Shown here piece after piece: positions 35,574-47,839 of a stretch of 64,000 bases of DNA. The notes under the pieces are model-generated. The model searched no databases. It worked only from the letters and a program-made list of their open reading frames with translations, and was not told the DNA's origin. This stretch comes from Salticus scenicus (taxonomy: Eukaryota > Arthropoda > Arachnida > Araneae > Salticidae): the NCBI GenBank assembly GCA_963930645.1, contig OZ005656.1, forward strand, positions 189,693,079 to 189,757,078, in the 5' to 3' direction. The position numbers and the translations under genes were made by a program. Each line of letters opens with the position of its first letter. Position 1 is the first letter of the stretch.

Positions 35574-35600
35574 GGGGGGGGGATTAATATTTATAGTGTA
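35420..35600 (+). mobile_element. hAT-type end CAGTGGCGGATCC with G-run
   Basis: It begins CAGTGGCGGATCCAGAACTT then GGGGGATGGGGGG, a type of end common on hAT-like elements. A poly-T/poly-G junction follows at 35542-35582. The other end is not recognised. Confidence 0.35.
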
Positions 35601-35834
35601 CTTATTAATGAAAAAACATTGAGTGAAACATTTGTGAAACTCAACTATATCAATACATACAACTCACTGATATCAGTAGAACCTCGCCAATTTAGAATTT
35701 TAAGAACAAATTTTTCAACACAATGCGATAATTTATTATGGCAAATTAATTTATATTTCACCGTGTTTTTATTTACTTCGATTCTTGTTTATTTGTGTGT
35801 GCAGTACAAATCTTGCAATCGATTTTTAACTAAC

Positions 35835-36402
35835 TTCCCGACTAGCTAGATATTTGAAGCTTTCAAAATAGCTCAAAACACGGTGACAATACATTTTTAA
35901 AATATTTTTACCCAACAGTTTCGGGTCCCTGGTGGCCTCCACAGAGTTTATATGTTTCAACAGAAAATTTATTTAACTAACTTTCCGCCTAGCTAAGCTA
36001 CACATTTGAAACTTTTAGAATAGCGCAAAACCCGATAACAATGCATTTTTTAAATACTTTTAGCCAATTGTTTCAGGTCTTTGCTGCCTTCGGTAGCATT
36101 TATATGATTGAACAATCTTATAACTTCCTGACTAGCTAGAAATTTGAAACTTTTAGAAAAATTCATAACACGATGACAATGCATTTTTTTTTTTTTTTTT
36201 TAAGTCAATTGTTTCGGATCCCTGCTGCCTTCTGTAACGTTTATATGATTCAACAATCATGAACTTCCCGGATAGCTAGCCATTTGAAACTTTTTGAATA
36301 AATCAGAACACGATGACAATGCATTTTTAAAATTCTTTTGGCCAATTGTATCGGATCCCCGCTGCTTCGGTAGCGTTTATATGATTCAACAAAACTTCCC
36401 GA
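35835..36402. repeat. ~140-bp tandem repeat, interrupted by the hAT insertion
   Basis: The unit begins ACTTCCCGACTAGCTAGA, continues with CATTTGAAACTTTTAGAATA and GATGACAATGCATTTTT, and closes with TTTATATGATTCAACA. Units start near 35835, 35980, 36123, 36262 and 36394; the last is cut by the 5.2-kb element and resumes at 41639. Confidence 0.8.
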
Positions 36403-37440
36403 TAGAGTCACCCGACCCGAACCCGATAGATAATTTTAAATCAACCCGAACCCGACAAAAACATTTTCATTAAACCGAAACCCGACCCGAACCCGACAAA
36501 AAAAATTTCATCAACCCGAAAACCAACCCGAACCCGCAACAGAGAACTTTTTGCGACCCGAACCCGACCCGAAACATCTAACCCGAACCCGACCCGAAAA
36601 ATAAATCAACATTACTTATTCATTTAAAAACCATGCAAAACAAGGTAAAATGATATAACATGACATAAAATAAAGTAAATTTTCACTGTCACACAGTTGG
36701 TAAATTAAAAAAAGAAAAAAACTGTGTATGTTGTGGCCACCACAAGACATTCTTCTATATTTTTCTGTCAAATTCACTAAGTGCGAATAATTTATTAAAA
36801 CTATGATTAAAAATATTCAACATGATGAATGCAAATAATTTCATCTTAGGGAAATCTAACACTAAATATCTAAAGAGAGACAGTTTTATCGTCTATAAAT
36901 AACATCTTAAAGTAGCATGTTGTGTCCACCACATGACTATACAAATTTTCCTATACAAATTTATTTTCCTATACAAATTCACTCAGTAAAAAACTTTATT
37001 AAAATTAATATTTAAAAAAATTATATTTCATGATAATGCAGTCGATTTCCATATTAGAGAAGAAGTATAACACTAAATGTCCAAAAAAGTCAATTTTATC
37101 CTGATTATTATTATTATTATTATCGTTAAAAATGAAAAAATCAATAACTTTATTTCAAATTATCGCAGATCGATCGTTCAACCATTCGTTTTATAGGTAT
37201 TGACGAGCTCTTTTGAAAAATACCCATCATGAAAATTTATTCCCCTCGAGGGAGGGACTTGCCCCCCAAGGGGTAAGACGAGGCTCCTACATACATTTTT
37301 TTTTTTTCCCAGTTGAATACCTGTATTACAAATAATTCTTTTAAATTTCACAATGATTATTAAAAATATTTATACAAAATTTTTGCGCATTTATACCAAA
37401 TTTTGTCCTATACCACCGGGTTAAAAATTTAGAAAAAGCG

Positions 37441-38538
37441 GGATGGCAACGCAACCTGTTGGATAGTTTTTACCAAAAGTTGATAGGCACTAATTTATCT
37501 CAAGATGTAACTACATACCAATTTGTATTAAATTCTCTGCAGTAATTCCTGAGATACAATTGCTACAATATTTTATCGCACACACACAGAGACAGACAAA
37601 CTGACGTTTTCTAAAAATGGTCAAATCGTGTTCTACAACTCTCAAAACGTGTAAATTCATCAAAAATCCGAGGTCGAAAATTTTTACGAATCCAATATTT
37701 TCTTCTATTGAATATAAAAGAAAGTAAAAATTAAAAATGTATTTTTATAATGGTTATCTCACATATCAAGTTTTGTACAGTTATATGACATAGAAGTTGA
37801 GATATAGCCATCCCGTTATCGATGAAATTTGCAGAATAGCAGCACCACCTATTGGCCGACAAGCATTCAAACTGAATCAGCATAATGTCTCATAATCGCC
37901 TTCTCACATATTAAGTTTTGTTTGATGATACGCAGTAGAACCTGAGATATAGCTTTCCTCGTAATTGTGGAAATCGCTGTGTAGCAGCGCCACCTGTTGA
38001 GCAATTTACACCAAAAGTTGGCAAGCGCTATTATATGTTAAAGTGTACCTACATACAAATTTATATGCAATTCTCTGCATAGCCTTTCTTTAAATTGCGG
38101 AAATCACTGTATAGCAACGCCACTTGTTGGCTGATAGGCATTCAAATTGAATAAGCGAAATATCTCACATTGGTCTTCTCACATATCAAATTTTGTTTGA
38201 TTATACCCAATGAAACCTGAGATATAGCTTCCCTGAAAATGCAGAAATCGCTGTATAGCAGCGCCACCTCTCGAGCGGTTGACACCAAATATTGATAGGC
38301 ACTAATTTAGGTCAAGGTGAATCTACATATGAATTTAAATGCAAGTCTGAACAGTAGTTCCAACGATACAGCTGCCACAAAATGTTTGTTACACCCACAC
38401 AGACGGACAGACAGACATTTTCTAAAAATGGTCAAATCATGGTCTAGACCTCTCAAAACTTGTAAATCCGTCGAAAACCGGAAGTCGAAAATTTTTACGA
38501 ATCCAATACTTTCTTCGATTGAATATAGAAGAAAGTGA
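37441..38538 (+). repeat. TTCTTC-hairpin repeat family, forward copies a and b
   Basis: Internal units (each roughly 140-170 bp) carry CCTGAGATATAGC, GTATAGCAGCGCCACCTGTT and CCAAAAGTTGGCAAGCGC-like words. The right end is GAAAATTTTTACGAATCCAA then TACTTTCTTC...GAAGAAAGT, a terminal hairpin, at about 37730 (copy a) and 38538 (copy b). GCGCCACC-type motifs lie near 37447, 37842, 37986, 38116 and 38260. Confidence 0.7.
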
Positions 38539-38976
38539 AAAAAAAATTAAAATGTAATTACTGATTGTATTGAGTTGAAAATTAAAAAATCAAAAAAAAA
38601 AAAATGTTTAATACTGTTTAAACATTTATGTGAGTTGGGAACTTCAAGATTGTAAAAATGTACTTCAAATTCAGCGTTACTTACTAGTTCGCTGTTTAAT
38701 GTTTATATTCTGGGGGGAAAAAAAAAAAAAAAAAATGTATATTTATTTATTGCTTTTGTTCGACGTGAATGTTTATAATTATTTGGAACATCTGCTTTCC
38801 CACAATCACTTTCAATTCACATGATCAGCAAATTATCTTTCTACAGTGGCAATTTTCGTGTTTTGTTTATTTGTTGAAGAGAAGAATAATATTATTATTA
38901 CGCACAGATTTTAATAATATAAGGAGATGCCTTGATGGAATCCGTTTCCTAAATGTGTTTATTTTACATTACTTTT

Positions 38977-39128
38977 TACTTTCTTCTGTATTCAATTGAA
39001 GAAAGTATTGGAATCGTAAAAATTTTCAGCTTCCGTTTTTTGATAGATTTACACGTTTTGCGGATTCCAGAACACAATTTGACTAGGTATTTTTGGAAAA
39101 TATGTCTGTCTGTTTGTGTGTGTGCGTG

Positions 39129-39159
<31 letters not shown>

Positions 39160-39665
39160 GTGGCGACTGTATCTCATTGCATATAAATTTATATGCTGAT
39201 GTACATTGATCTAAATTAGTTCCTATCAACCTTTGGTGTCAATTTCTCAACAAATGGCGCTGCTGGACCGCGGTTTTCACAATTTCAGGAAAGGCTATAT
39301 CTCAGGAACTGCTACACGATTTTACGTATAAATCTATATGCAGATACACTTGATACACTTTGACATAAGTTAGTGCCTACCAACTTTTGTGTCAATTGCT
39401 CAACAGGTGGTGCTGTTATACGTCGACTTTCGCATTTTCAGGGAAGGCTATATCTCAGGTTCTGTTGTGCATAATCAAACAAAACTTGACACGTATCAGT
39501 GTAGCCATTACATGACATTACGCTGATTCAGTTTGGAAGCATATCAGCCTATAAGTGAAGCTGCTATACGGCAATTTTCCCTGAGAACGGAATGTGGCTA
39601 CATCTCAACTTCTATGACATATAACGGTACGAAACCCGATGTATGAGGTAACCATTATGAAGACG
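38977..39665 (-). repeat. TTCTTC-hairpin repeat family, inverted copy
   Basis: It starts TTACTTTCTTCTGTATTCAA followed by GAAGAAAGTATTGG, the reverse complement of the copy-b right end over about 50 bp. The two copies are thus arranged tail to tail around a 440-bp spacer. Inverted GGCGCTG and GGTGGTGCTG motifs lie near 39253 and 39405. A long A-run follows the GT-rich tract at 39112-39153. Confidence 0.7.
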
Positions 39666-39989
39666 CATTTTTTAAGACTTTATTTATGGAGAATTAAACT
39701 GTCTTTCTTTTCTTATATTTAGTGTTAGTTTTTATAAAATGAAAATCATTCATTATGGAAGATAATTTTAATAAATAATATTTTTAAGAAAATATTTTTA
39801 CTGAGCGAATTCCTATAGGAAAATATAGAAGAAAATTTGAGGTGCTCACAGTATACTAGCTTTAAATGAAATCACAAGTATTTCTTCTATATTTGATGTA
39901 TATACAAGCATAAATGGAGGAAAATTCAAAATTCCGTTCACATAAAAGCGAGGATTGAATTTCATTAAAAGTAAAGGTATTAGAAAAAA

Positions 39990-40023
<34 letters not shown>

Positions 40024-40184
40024 GTATGTTGTGCCCACCAGAAGACTTTCTTCTATATTTTCTAATACAAATTCGCTCAGTACTGATAATTTATTACCTA
40101 CCATAATGAATGCAGACGATTTTCATCTTAGAGAAAAGTTACACTAAAAGTACAAAGAAAGACAGTTTTTTTCTCTATAAATAA

Positions 40185-41140
40185 TATATTAAAAAATGCG
40201 TTATGATAATGGTTATCGCACTTATCAAATTTTGTACAGTTGTACACCATGGAAGTTGAGATATAGCTTTTCCGTTCTCGGGGAAAATTGCAGTACAGCA
40301 GCGCCACCTTATGGCCGATATGCATCCAAATTGAATTAGCATAATGTCTGATGATAATGGTCTTTTCACATATCAATTTTATTTTAATTATACACAATAG
40401 AACCTGAGATATCTCTTTCCTTTAAATTATTTAAATCGTTGTATAAAACCGCCACCTATTGAATTATTGGTACCAAAAGTGGATAGACAATAATTTATAT
40501 CATGGTACATCCATATATAAATTTATGTGCAATTTTGTGTACATAAATAGTTCCTGAGATATAGAATTATAAGTAGTAGAGATATAGAATTACAGAATAT
40601 AGAATATACCTGAGGTAGAATAGATAGAATATAGAAGATGAATATGAGATAGAATATACCTGAGATATAGAATTATAAGTAGTTCCTGAGATATAGAATT
40701 GTGGAAATCACTGTATAGCAGCGCCGCCTTTTGAGAAATTTACATATAAAAGTTGGCAGGGTCTAGGTTATGTCAAGGTGCATCTACATATAAATTTATA
40801 TGCAATTCTCTGCAGTAGTTCCTGAGATATAGCATTCCCTTAAATTGTGGAAATCACTGTATAGCAGCACTACCTGTTGAGCGATGGGCACCAAAAGTTG
40901 ATAGGCATTAATTTATGTCAAGGTGTATCTATTTATAAATTTATATACAATTATGTGCAGTAGTTCCAGAGATACAGTCGCCACAAAATTTTTGTCACTC
41001 ACATACAGAGACACAGACTCATATTTTCTAGAAATAGTCAAATCGTGTTCTGGACTCTCAAAAGGTGCAAATTCATCAAAAACCGGAATTTGAAAATTTT
41101 TACGAATCTAATACTTTCTTCTATTGAATATAGAAGAAAG
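40185..41140 (+). repeat. TTCTTC-hairpin repeat family, forward copy c
   Basis: This has the same internal units and right end as copies a and b (ends GAATATAGAAGAAAG at about 41140). Motif instances: AGCGCCACCTTATGG at 40300, ACCGCCACCTATTGA near 40447, AGCGCCGCCTTTTG at 40720 and AGCACTACCTGTTGA near 40866. A local expansion of GAATATAGA / CCTGAGATATAGAATTATAA occurs at 40554-40700. Confidence 0.7.
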
Positions 41141-41638
41141 CAAAAAAAAAAAAAAAACTTGTAAATTGCGAAATCATTTCAATTTTCAGAATGTAAATAC
41201 GAGGTTATACTGTATTTGAATTTATTAATTTATATGTTAACAACAGTCGAGAAAGATTTATAATACTTTTCTAATTTTCATACAATTTCTACAAAAGATA
41301 CATATTAGTTTCGTTGAAGAAAAGAAAACAGATCCAGATAAAAATACGGATCTATCTTTCTGGCGGATATCCGCGGATACGAATAGGGAGCTCCGATACA
41401 TGTCTAATATGTGCAGAATGTTTAAATTAGTTACAGATTTATAAACATGCCTATAAATTTATGTTTATAATTGTAAAATATATGTAGAAAGGTGCTCTCA
41501 AGTCGACCCGACTTGCTGAAAAACAAACCCGACCCGAACCCGAACCTGACCCGCAAGAGAAAAAATTCAGTCAACCCGACCCGAGGGTCGGGTCGGGTTC
41601 GAGTAAATTCGAGTTACCCCACCCGATGCAGGACTCTA

Positions 41639-41800
41639 CTTCCCGACTAGCTAGACATTTGAAACTTTCAGAATAGCTTAGAAGACGGTGACAGTGCACT
41701 TTTTTAAATACTTTTTTTGCCAATTATTTCGGGTCCCTGGTGCCTTCGGTAGCGTTTATATGATTCAACAGAAAATTTAAAAACGTGGTATATGAAAAGT
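41639..41800. repeat. Resumption of the ~140-bp tandem repeat
   Basis: It begins CTTCCCGACTAGCTAGACAT and ends TTCAACAGAAAATTTAAAAA, continuing the array broken at 36402. Confidence 0.8.
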
Positions 41801-41859
41801 TCTTTTTATCTTGTAATTATTCTACATAAAAAAAAATAAAAATAAAATAAAATAAAATC

Positions 41860-42187
41860 TGGTATGAAACAACCACACGACTTCCATTACCCGCTATTGC
41901 ACATACTATATGCATTTCTTGGAGATGTGATCAGAAAAGATGCGGTCTGAAGACACAAAATTGACCTAACGAAGAAGAAACCTAAATTTTTTCCCGTATG
42001 AGAAACTTAATATAAGTGTAAAGACATGAAATAAAATTTATTGAGCAAGTTAAAAAATAAAAATACGATGGTCGATTTATTTTTTTAAACACCAGAGATC
42101 TAAAATTAACCTTAATTATTAATTTTCCTGTAACAATCACGTAGTACATAAGGAAGGGTATCTAAAAATGATTTATGTAACAATTTT

Positions 42188-42221
<34 letters not shown>

Positions 42222-42847
42222 GTTAGAGCCGTTTTTCAGAAACCAACTTTTACTAAAACTTGACAGTTGACCGGAAAACAATAATTACATATCAAAAGAT
42301 ACTTAAAAGGAAGTTAATATGGCGAGTTTGAAAAAAATCCGTACAGCCGTTTCGAAATGAACGCACTTCCAATGCTTAAAATTGACCTATTTATACAGAA
42401 CGCCTATTAATTTTCCTTAACTAACCAACTGTGTCATTCGAAAGAACATCTAATAGTGTTTATATAGCAACTTTGAAGATATCATTAGATCCATTTTTGA
42501 GGTACGGACTTACTGTCCCATTTTCGGTTTCCGATGACCCACTTCTGGTTTTCCAATTTTCACCAAAAATTAAAAAAATCTGTACACCAGACCTGTATCA
42601 GTTCTGAGATTTCGTAGTTTTGTCTTTATTGTGTTTGGAGATATGATAGCCAGAAGATCCTACTAATACATTCACACATATATTCATACACATACAATGA
42701 CATATTACCAAAAACTACCTTTTTAGACTCAAGAGGCCTTAAAACGTATAAATCAGTTGAAAAGTTGATATCGAATTTTTTGACTGAATACAATGACGTT
42801 ACTTTTTACTTCCATTACCCTACGGTAGTAGGGTAATGGAAGTAAAA
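41860..42847. repeat. Another hairpin-ended dispersed repeat
   Basis: It shares GCCTTAAAACGTATAAATCA plus TGAAAAGTTGATATCGAA with the right-end consensus of the TTCTTC family (CTCAAAACGTGTAAATC, TGAAAA). It ends in a perfect hairpin with 20-bp arms at 42804-42823 and 42828-42847 (TTTTACTTCCATTACCCTAC, 4-nt loop). Positions 41860-41990 are the reverse of the repeat near 1310-1420 and 22440-22620. Internal units mention CCGTTTCGAAATGAACGCAC-like text. Confidence 0.55.
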
Positions 42848-43894
42848 TGTTACTGATGCTGTTGTACAGAAATTCCCCGACAATCGCGCTATGCTAACAT
42901 ATGTCACAAAAATATAGAACAGAAAATAAATTTACGCTTTTAAAATATTCGGCAAATGATGTATACCATCATAGTATGTTTCGAACTGAACACAGAAACA
43001 TGCTATAAATACCTTTACTAGTTTGTGTACAGTGACTCACAAAAAAATTCCAATACATTATAATCTGTAAAATTATTTATTTAAAGCATATTTAAATATA
43101 TTTACATATTGTACAAAATACAAAGAAATTAATATACATCTTTCAGATACAGAAATGCCTATATTCCATGGAATACGGTGTGATAAGTATTAATATGACT
43201 GATTTACAAAGATATAAAATATGAAATCAGATACATTATGAGATTGGATATATAAATATATGGGGTATACAGTAAATTGAATACATGTTGAGATGTCATT
43301 TAGTTTTTATTTATTTTGGATGCAGGGAGATAAAAGGAGGGAGATTATTTTTGAATTTGGAAACCGCTTGAGCAAGAAATTTGAAATAGAGATGATACTT
43401 TCTAAGGAAATCCTTCATTCAAGTTTTAAAAACTTTCTAACAATGACATTGGACATCAAATCAAAAATGACATTTCACTGTACAATTATGAAAGCAGCTT
43501 GAGTTTTCTTTTTCTTTCTTTATATATATATGCAGTAACCGCCGCTTAATCTGATCAAATTGACAAGACCGGAATCAAATCACTGCAAACAAATTTTAAA
43601 ACCGCCGCTTAATAAAATTCGAATCGCCGGTTAATAAACTCAAAAAAAAAAAAATCTCTACAGCAGCAAAAGTGTCATTTACGCACACTAAACAAATTTT
43701 TATTTACGCTGTGATTTTCTATTTTTGAAATAAAATAGAAAATAAAATACAGCAATCGCTCCGTCATCTCTCTTTGTCAAAAATTTTACATCAATTAAAC
43801 ACGCTCCATTTCTTGTCTTAGTAATAATTTCAAAGAATGTATTCTTCAAAGCGTAGTAATAAGTTAAAAATTTGATTCACGTTTTTCTAAAATA

Positions 43895-44056
43895 CAGTGA
43901 AACCTCTCAAGTTGGACACCCCTCTAAGTTGGACACTTTTTCTCGGAACGTAATGTATCCATTATCATTATGTCTAACCCCTATAAGTTGGACACCTCTC
44001 TAAGTTGGACACTTTTTCTTGGAACCGTAGGTGTCCAACTTAGAGAGGTTTTACTG
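43895..44056. mobile_element. TA-flanked MITE, CAGTGAAACCTCTCAAGTTG
   Basis: The ends CAGTGAAACCTCTCAAGTTG and, reversed, CAGTAAAACCTCTCTAAGTT bound 162 bp, with TA outside both. The motif CTAAGTTGGACACTTTTTC is repeated internally. This is a Tc1/mariner/pogo-type MITE. Confidence 0.88.
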
Positions 44057-44280
44057 TATATATAATATTTAATTAAAAAAGAATTTTTATTTTTTGTTCT
44101 GAAATAACTAAGAGGCAAAAAGATTTTAAATTTAAAAGAAAATCGTGAACTTTTGACAAAGTATTAATGACTTTTCTCAGAGGAGAGCGCGTCCGAACTT
44201 GAAATGTGTTTAATTCGCATATTTTGAAAAGGAACAATCAAATAATTATCTGTTAAAAATTAATTAATATTGTTATTGTT

Positions 44281-44313
44281 ACCAAATAATGGCATTAAAT
44301 GCCATTATTTGGT
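44281..44313. repeat. 33-bp near-perfect palindrome
   Basis: The arms are ACCAAATAATGGCATT and AATGCCATTATTTGGT with one unpaired central base, a potential cruciform. Confidence 0.85.
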
Positions 44314-44877
44314 ACCTTTTGAAATTTCTTTCCAAATTCAGGTAAATAATACCTTTTTCTTCAGTGCAAGAACGTTCGCCGGATATATAAATCAGTCGCT
44401 TAATAAAATAACTTTTGCTCAGAACGAATGTATTTTAATAAGCGGTTATATGGGTACACTGATTATATGTGTACATACTTTTCTTATTAAAAATATAACT
44501 TTTAAGATAATAAAAATATATTACTAGTATTAGTATGACAGGCCGTATTATTTCTTTTAGGCAGCAATTTTTCCGTCGTTACTAATTTTTATCTATCTTG
44601 GACAAAAACACAAACATTTTTGCTTTTATTTTAGCGGTTAGTTTGTGCGCGTGCATGTATATAATATGTGTGTTTGTCTGTCTGTCTCTGCGCGTGTCTG
44701 TTTTTGGTATATCTCAAAAACAAATATAAGCAGGAACTCCAAAGTATTTTAAAGAAGCTTCCTGTCAGAAAAAGTACCCATGAATGGACGGTGCAAACAA
44801 CACAAATTGGCCTCTATTTAATAAAAAATTATGAATCTCGATTAAATCCGTTTTCATGAAAAGAGGTACACATTGTG

Positions 44878-44883
44878 TTTTAT
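44878..44883 (-). promoter_or_regulatory. Polyadenylation signal AATAAA of the Mutator-YqaJ gene
   Basis: AATAAA on the minus strand lies 65 nt past the stop codon of the gene ending at 44948, at a suitable distance for 3' end formation. Confidence 0.6.
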
Positions 44884-44947
44884 TGGTAGAAAAAGAATTA
44901 ATTAATAATAAATTAGGAACATTGATCTTACGGAAAATTATTAGTCA

Positions 44948-47777
44948 TCAAGTAGAACTTTTGTTTTGTTTTTTTAATCTTTTAGGTTTTGGAACGGGAT
45001 GTTCTTCGACATCTTTAATTTCTTCAGTAAGATTATCATCACAAACAGATGTTTTATCATCATTTTTAGTTGTGTTTGGGGGATGCACTTTTACTTTTTG
45101 TTTTTCTTTCTTCTTTTGAATGGCTTCTAGTATATAATTTGGTTCTCTGATTGGTTTCTTTCTAGGCAACCGTGGATCTATAATTTCTGGGATGCAACAT
45201 TCCATGTAAAATTGTTGCAATTTTGGTATAATATTTTTCCAAAAATTATCGTTCCGTTTGATGTTAATTACTATTGTGTCCTTTGGACTCCATACAAACA
45301 GATCACACCATTGTCTGTTTGTTATGGCTAATTGTCCCTGTATTTGGTAATAATACCTGTGTGTAGTGGGCAGATATAATTGGTTTTCTGTAAGTTTCAG
45401 TCCAATGTCATGATTAGACTCCACTACTTCTACTAGATTATCAGAGTTCCTTGCTGAATATGGGCACTTCACTTCTAAAAGTCCATCTTCACCAATGAGG
45501 CCATCTGGGCTTGTGCACAAAAAAGGATATTCAGGGTCAACAAACAACCCACAAAGTTTTACTTTTACATTTTTTTCAATCTCGTATTGCTTCACAGCAA
45601 CTGATTCGTTAGCTTTGCCGTATTCCATAGACTTAGTGGATATATTATCCCGGTAAACAATTCTTTTAACCAAATTTGCACAAAGGGTAGTAGACCTCCT
45701 CCCAGCAACATCTTTCAAAAATGACGAAGATATTCTCTTGGAACGTTCGTATCGCCATCTTTCACAGGAAGCTTGGCCATGAGTTAATTCTTCCAACTCT
45801 TCTCTAGAATGAACTGCAATGGAAGCCATGTGTGCAAGAACTTTCACTTTAAAGTTTTCTGGATCTAAATCTGGAACATCAGGGTTATCCCCATAGTTTT
45901 CATCGCCACCTTTAGCAACATGCTTATTTCTTCTTTTACTCTGGATAAATAATTTTCTCCGGTTCAGTCTTCTAATATGGCATTTCAGTCGTTTACCTAT
46001 AAACTTAGTATGTGGAGTTCCAGGACTTCGACCTGTCAACGCTTTGATAGCATTGTGTTGCCATTTTTGGGCTGGGTGTTGATAAGCTATTGCTGCTATG
46101 TTTGCTCTTCGTTTGATTGAATTTCCTTTGGAAAAATCAATTCTTTTGCCCCCTACAGTTTTGCACAATTGACTCATGTAATTCTCCGCTGGATTGTTCG
46201 TACAGTTAAAAATTAAAGTACTGCAGCAGGAGATAAGTTTTTCTCGTACCTCATGCATTATAGCTGAGAACATCCCCGTTTCACACATAATTTTGTAGAC
46301 GTATGGATCTGGATCAGATTCTTTTCGACTACAGAAGTTTCCACATGAGTCATGATTGCCAAAGCAGTGGGCGGGTCCATTAAGTATTTCTTCAGCTAAG
46401 TTTGACACTCTATCTTTTTCTGGTTCCTCTAAATTTGACACGGCATTTCGTTTAATAGCTTCTCTGGCACCCGTTATGAGTCTTGACATACGCTGCTGAA
46501 GAAGTTTTCTAACCATGACACCCTTGGCACCATTAAATTTGGAGGTATTTTTCTGAATTCTCTCAAGAGCTCTAAAGTATCTTCTAACAGCATGATTTGC
46601 ACATTCAATTTTAATAATCCTACCACCAAAGCTAATATTTTCTTGAACTTTCTTCATTAAATTAGTGTCACCATCACCAATGAGTCTTGTACAACGAACA
46701 CCATGAATTTCGTCTAAGTATTTTATACCTTCGATGATGATATCGCTTTCCATGGCGGTTGAGGGGCTTGACCAATTTTTGGAGCATACGTGGTCTTTCG
46801 AAAGAATTCTTCCATTTTTAATGGCTTCACAGATTAAGCACACCTTGTTTCGTACACTTATGAAAATAATTTTTTTCGTTCTCGCACCTATTATTACTGC
46901 AACACCACTTGATGCGTTGTAGCCATGGCCATAGGTTCGCTTGCACCAACCTCCATCCACAATTGCACAAACATTGTGATAACCATCATTATCAATATCA
47001 CCTTTTTCTTTTGCTAATCGCTTTTCTTCGTCTATTGCTGAAATTATGTCATCTTTTGTATATGCATTTATAACTTCACCTGCAGCTTTTTCAGAAGCAG
47101 CATAAGTATTTCGTGACATATAAGTCATATTCATTATGCTAAATTTTTGTTCCTCTTGAGAGTATCCACTTCCAGTGGACATTGCTCCCAAGACGGCAAG
47201 TTGATTAAGACAACCTTGCCTCTTATCGGTCGTTATTGTTTCTTTGTGCCCACACAATTCTTTGTCGCACACAAACATGTAAGTGTGCACAAGACCACGA
47301 GTTAGTCTGTTTTTGTATACGAGCTTCCCATTGAAACTGCATATATAATTATGTTCTTCAAGTTTTCGTGCCTGTGCTATAACATATCCGATGTCACAAA
47401 TTACTCTGCCAGAGGGAAATGGTGATGGTTTCAAAGAATTTTCTGCTTCAACCACCAATTCTGGAAAGTCTGAAAGGTCTTGAATCTGACATGCACTATG
47501 GCTTGGTGAATATAATGGTGCTGGTAATGCAGTACTTGAGGGACATGGTGTTTCTCGAATTTCTTCTAAATGTGTTGTTTCTGATAATACTGCAATTGAT
47601 GAACACAACGATTCTCCGATTTCTTCCGAAGACCGTACAGCTCTTGCTGATACTGCATTTACATTTGAACATGACATTTCTCCACTTTTTTCTGAAGAAA
47701 ATACGGCTCCATGTATTGAATTTTCATGCTGAAGCCCCACTTCATTTATTCCTGGACAGACATTTTCAGGAGTATAT
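44948..47777 (-). CDS. Mutator-type transposase fused to YqaJ nuclease, exon 2
   Basis: This exon gives residues 38-980 of the predicted 980-residue protein after joining exon 1 (54226-54114). The acceptor is TTTTTTTCTTTCAG and phases match exactly (AG|A = Arg). After three Ser/Glu-rich imperfect repeats (about residues 60-125) comes a Mutator-like DDE transposase region: CDKELCGH, then VDGGWCKRTYGHGYNASSG with D312, LIGDGD with D406/D408, HCFGNHDSCGNFC, and NPAENY with E569. From about 700 a YqaJ/lambda-exonuclease-like domain follows: EYGKANE, TSPDG (D796), LLEVKCP (E806, K808) and YYYQIQGQLAIT. The basic tail PKPKRLKKQNK looks like a nuclear signal. Mutator-type proteins move DNA by cut and paste; the nuclease role is inferred. 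No stop or frameshift interrupts it, so it may be recent or under selection. The region upstream of 47777 in the same frame (to 47839) is intron read-through. Confidence 0.85.
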
Positions 47778-47839
47778 CTGAAAGAAAAAAACAGATAATA
47801 AATTCTACAGAAAGGTACGAAAGCTTGAGTCGCAAACAC

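Larger units (their letters stand above)
36403..41638. mobile_element. 5.2-kb hAT-type insertion with 8-bp target duplication
   Basis: The insertion starts TAGAGTC and ends GACTCTA, and CTTCCCGA is duplicated at 36395-36402 and 41639-41646. The interrupted tandem repeat reads continuously across the empty site. An 8-bp duplication and TAGAG ends (YARNG form) fit the hAT superfamily. Both subterminal regions are made of CCCGACCCGAACCCGA words (36409-36600 and 41500-41600), an extreme composition against the AT-rich background. No transposase is seen; the interior is largely a second repeat family in mixed orientations (37441-41140). Confidence 0.82.
43528..44457 (+). mobile_element. Tigger-like non-autonomous element (tentative)
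   Basis: The left end is CAGTAACCGCCGCTTAATCT and subterminal DNA repeats CCGCCGCTTAATAAAATTCG and GCCGGTTAATAAA. The right side has TCGCTTAATAAAATAAC and TAATAAGCGGTTATA followed by ACACTG. The end words correspond in inverted orientation but are diverged. A 162-bp MITE and a 33-bp palindrome are nested inside. Confidence 0.45.

Noticed and set aside
35451..35849. 132-codon plus-strand frame
   Set aside because: It starts in poly-G/poly-T tracts and runs through repeat DNA without any motif.
44856..45119. Plus-strand frames opposite the transposase gene (also 46734-46922 and 47419-47781)
   Set aside because: Shadows of the minus-strand Mutator-YqaJ coding sequence.
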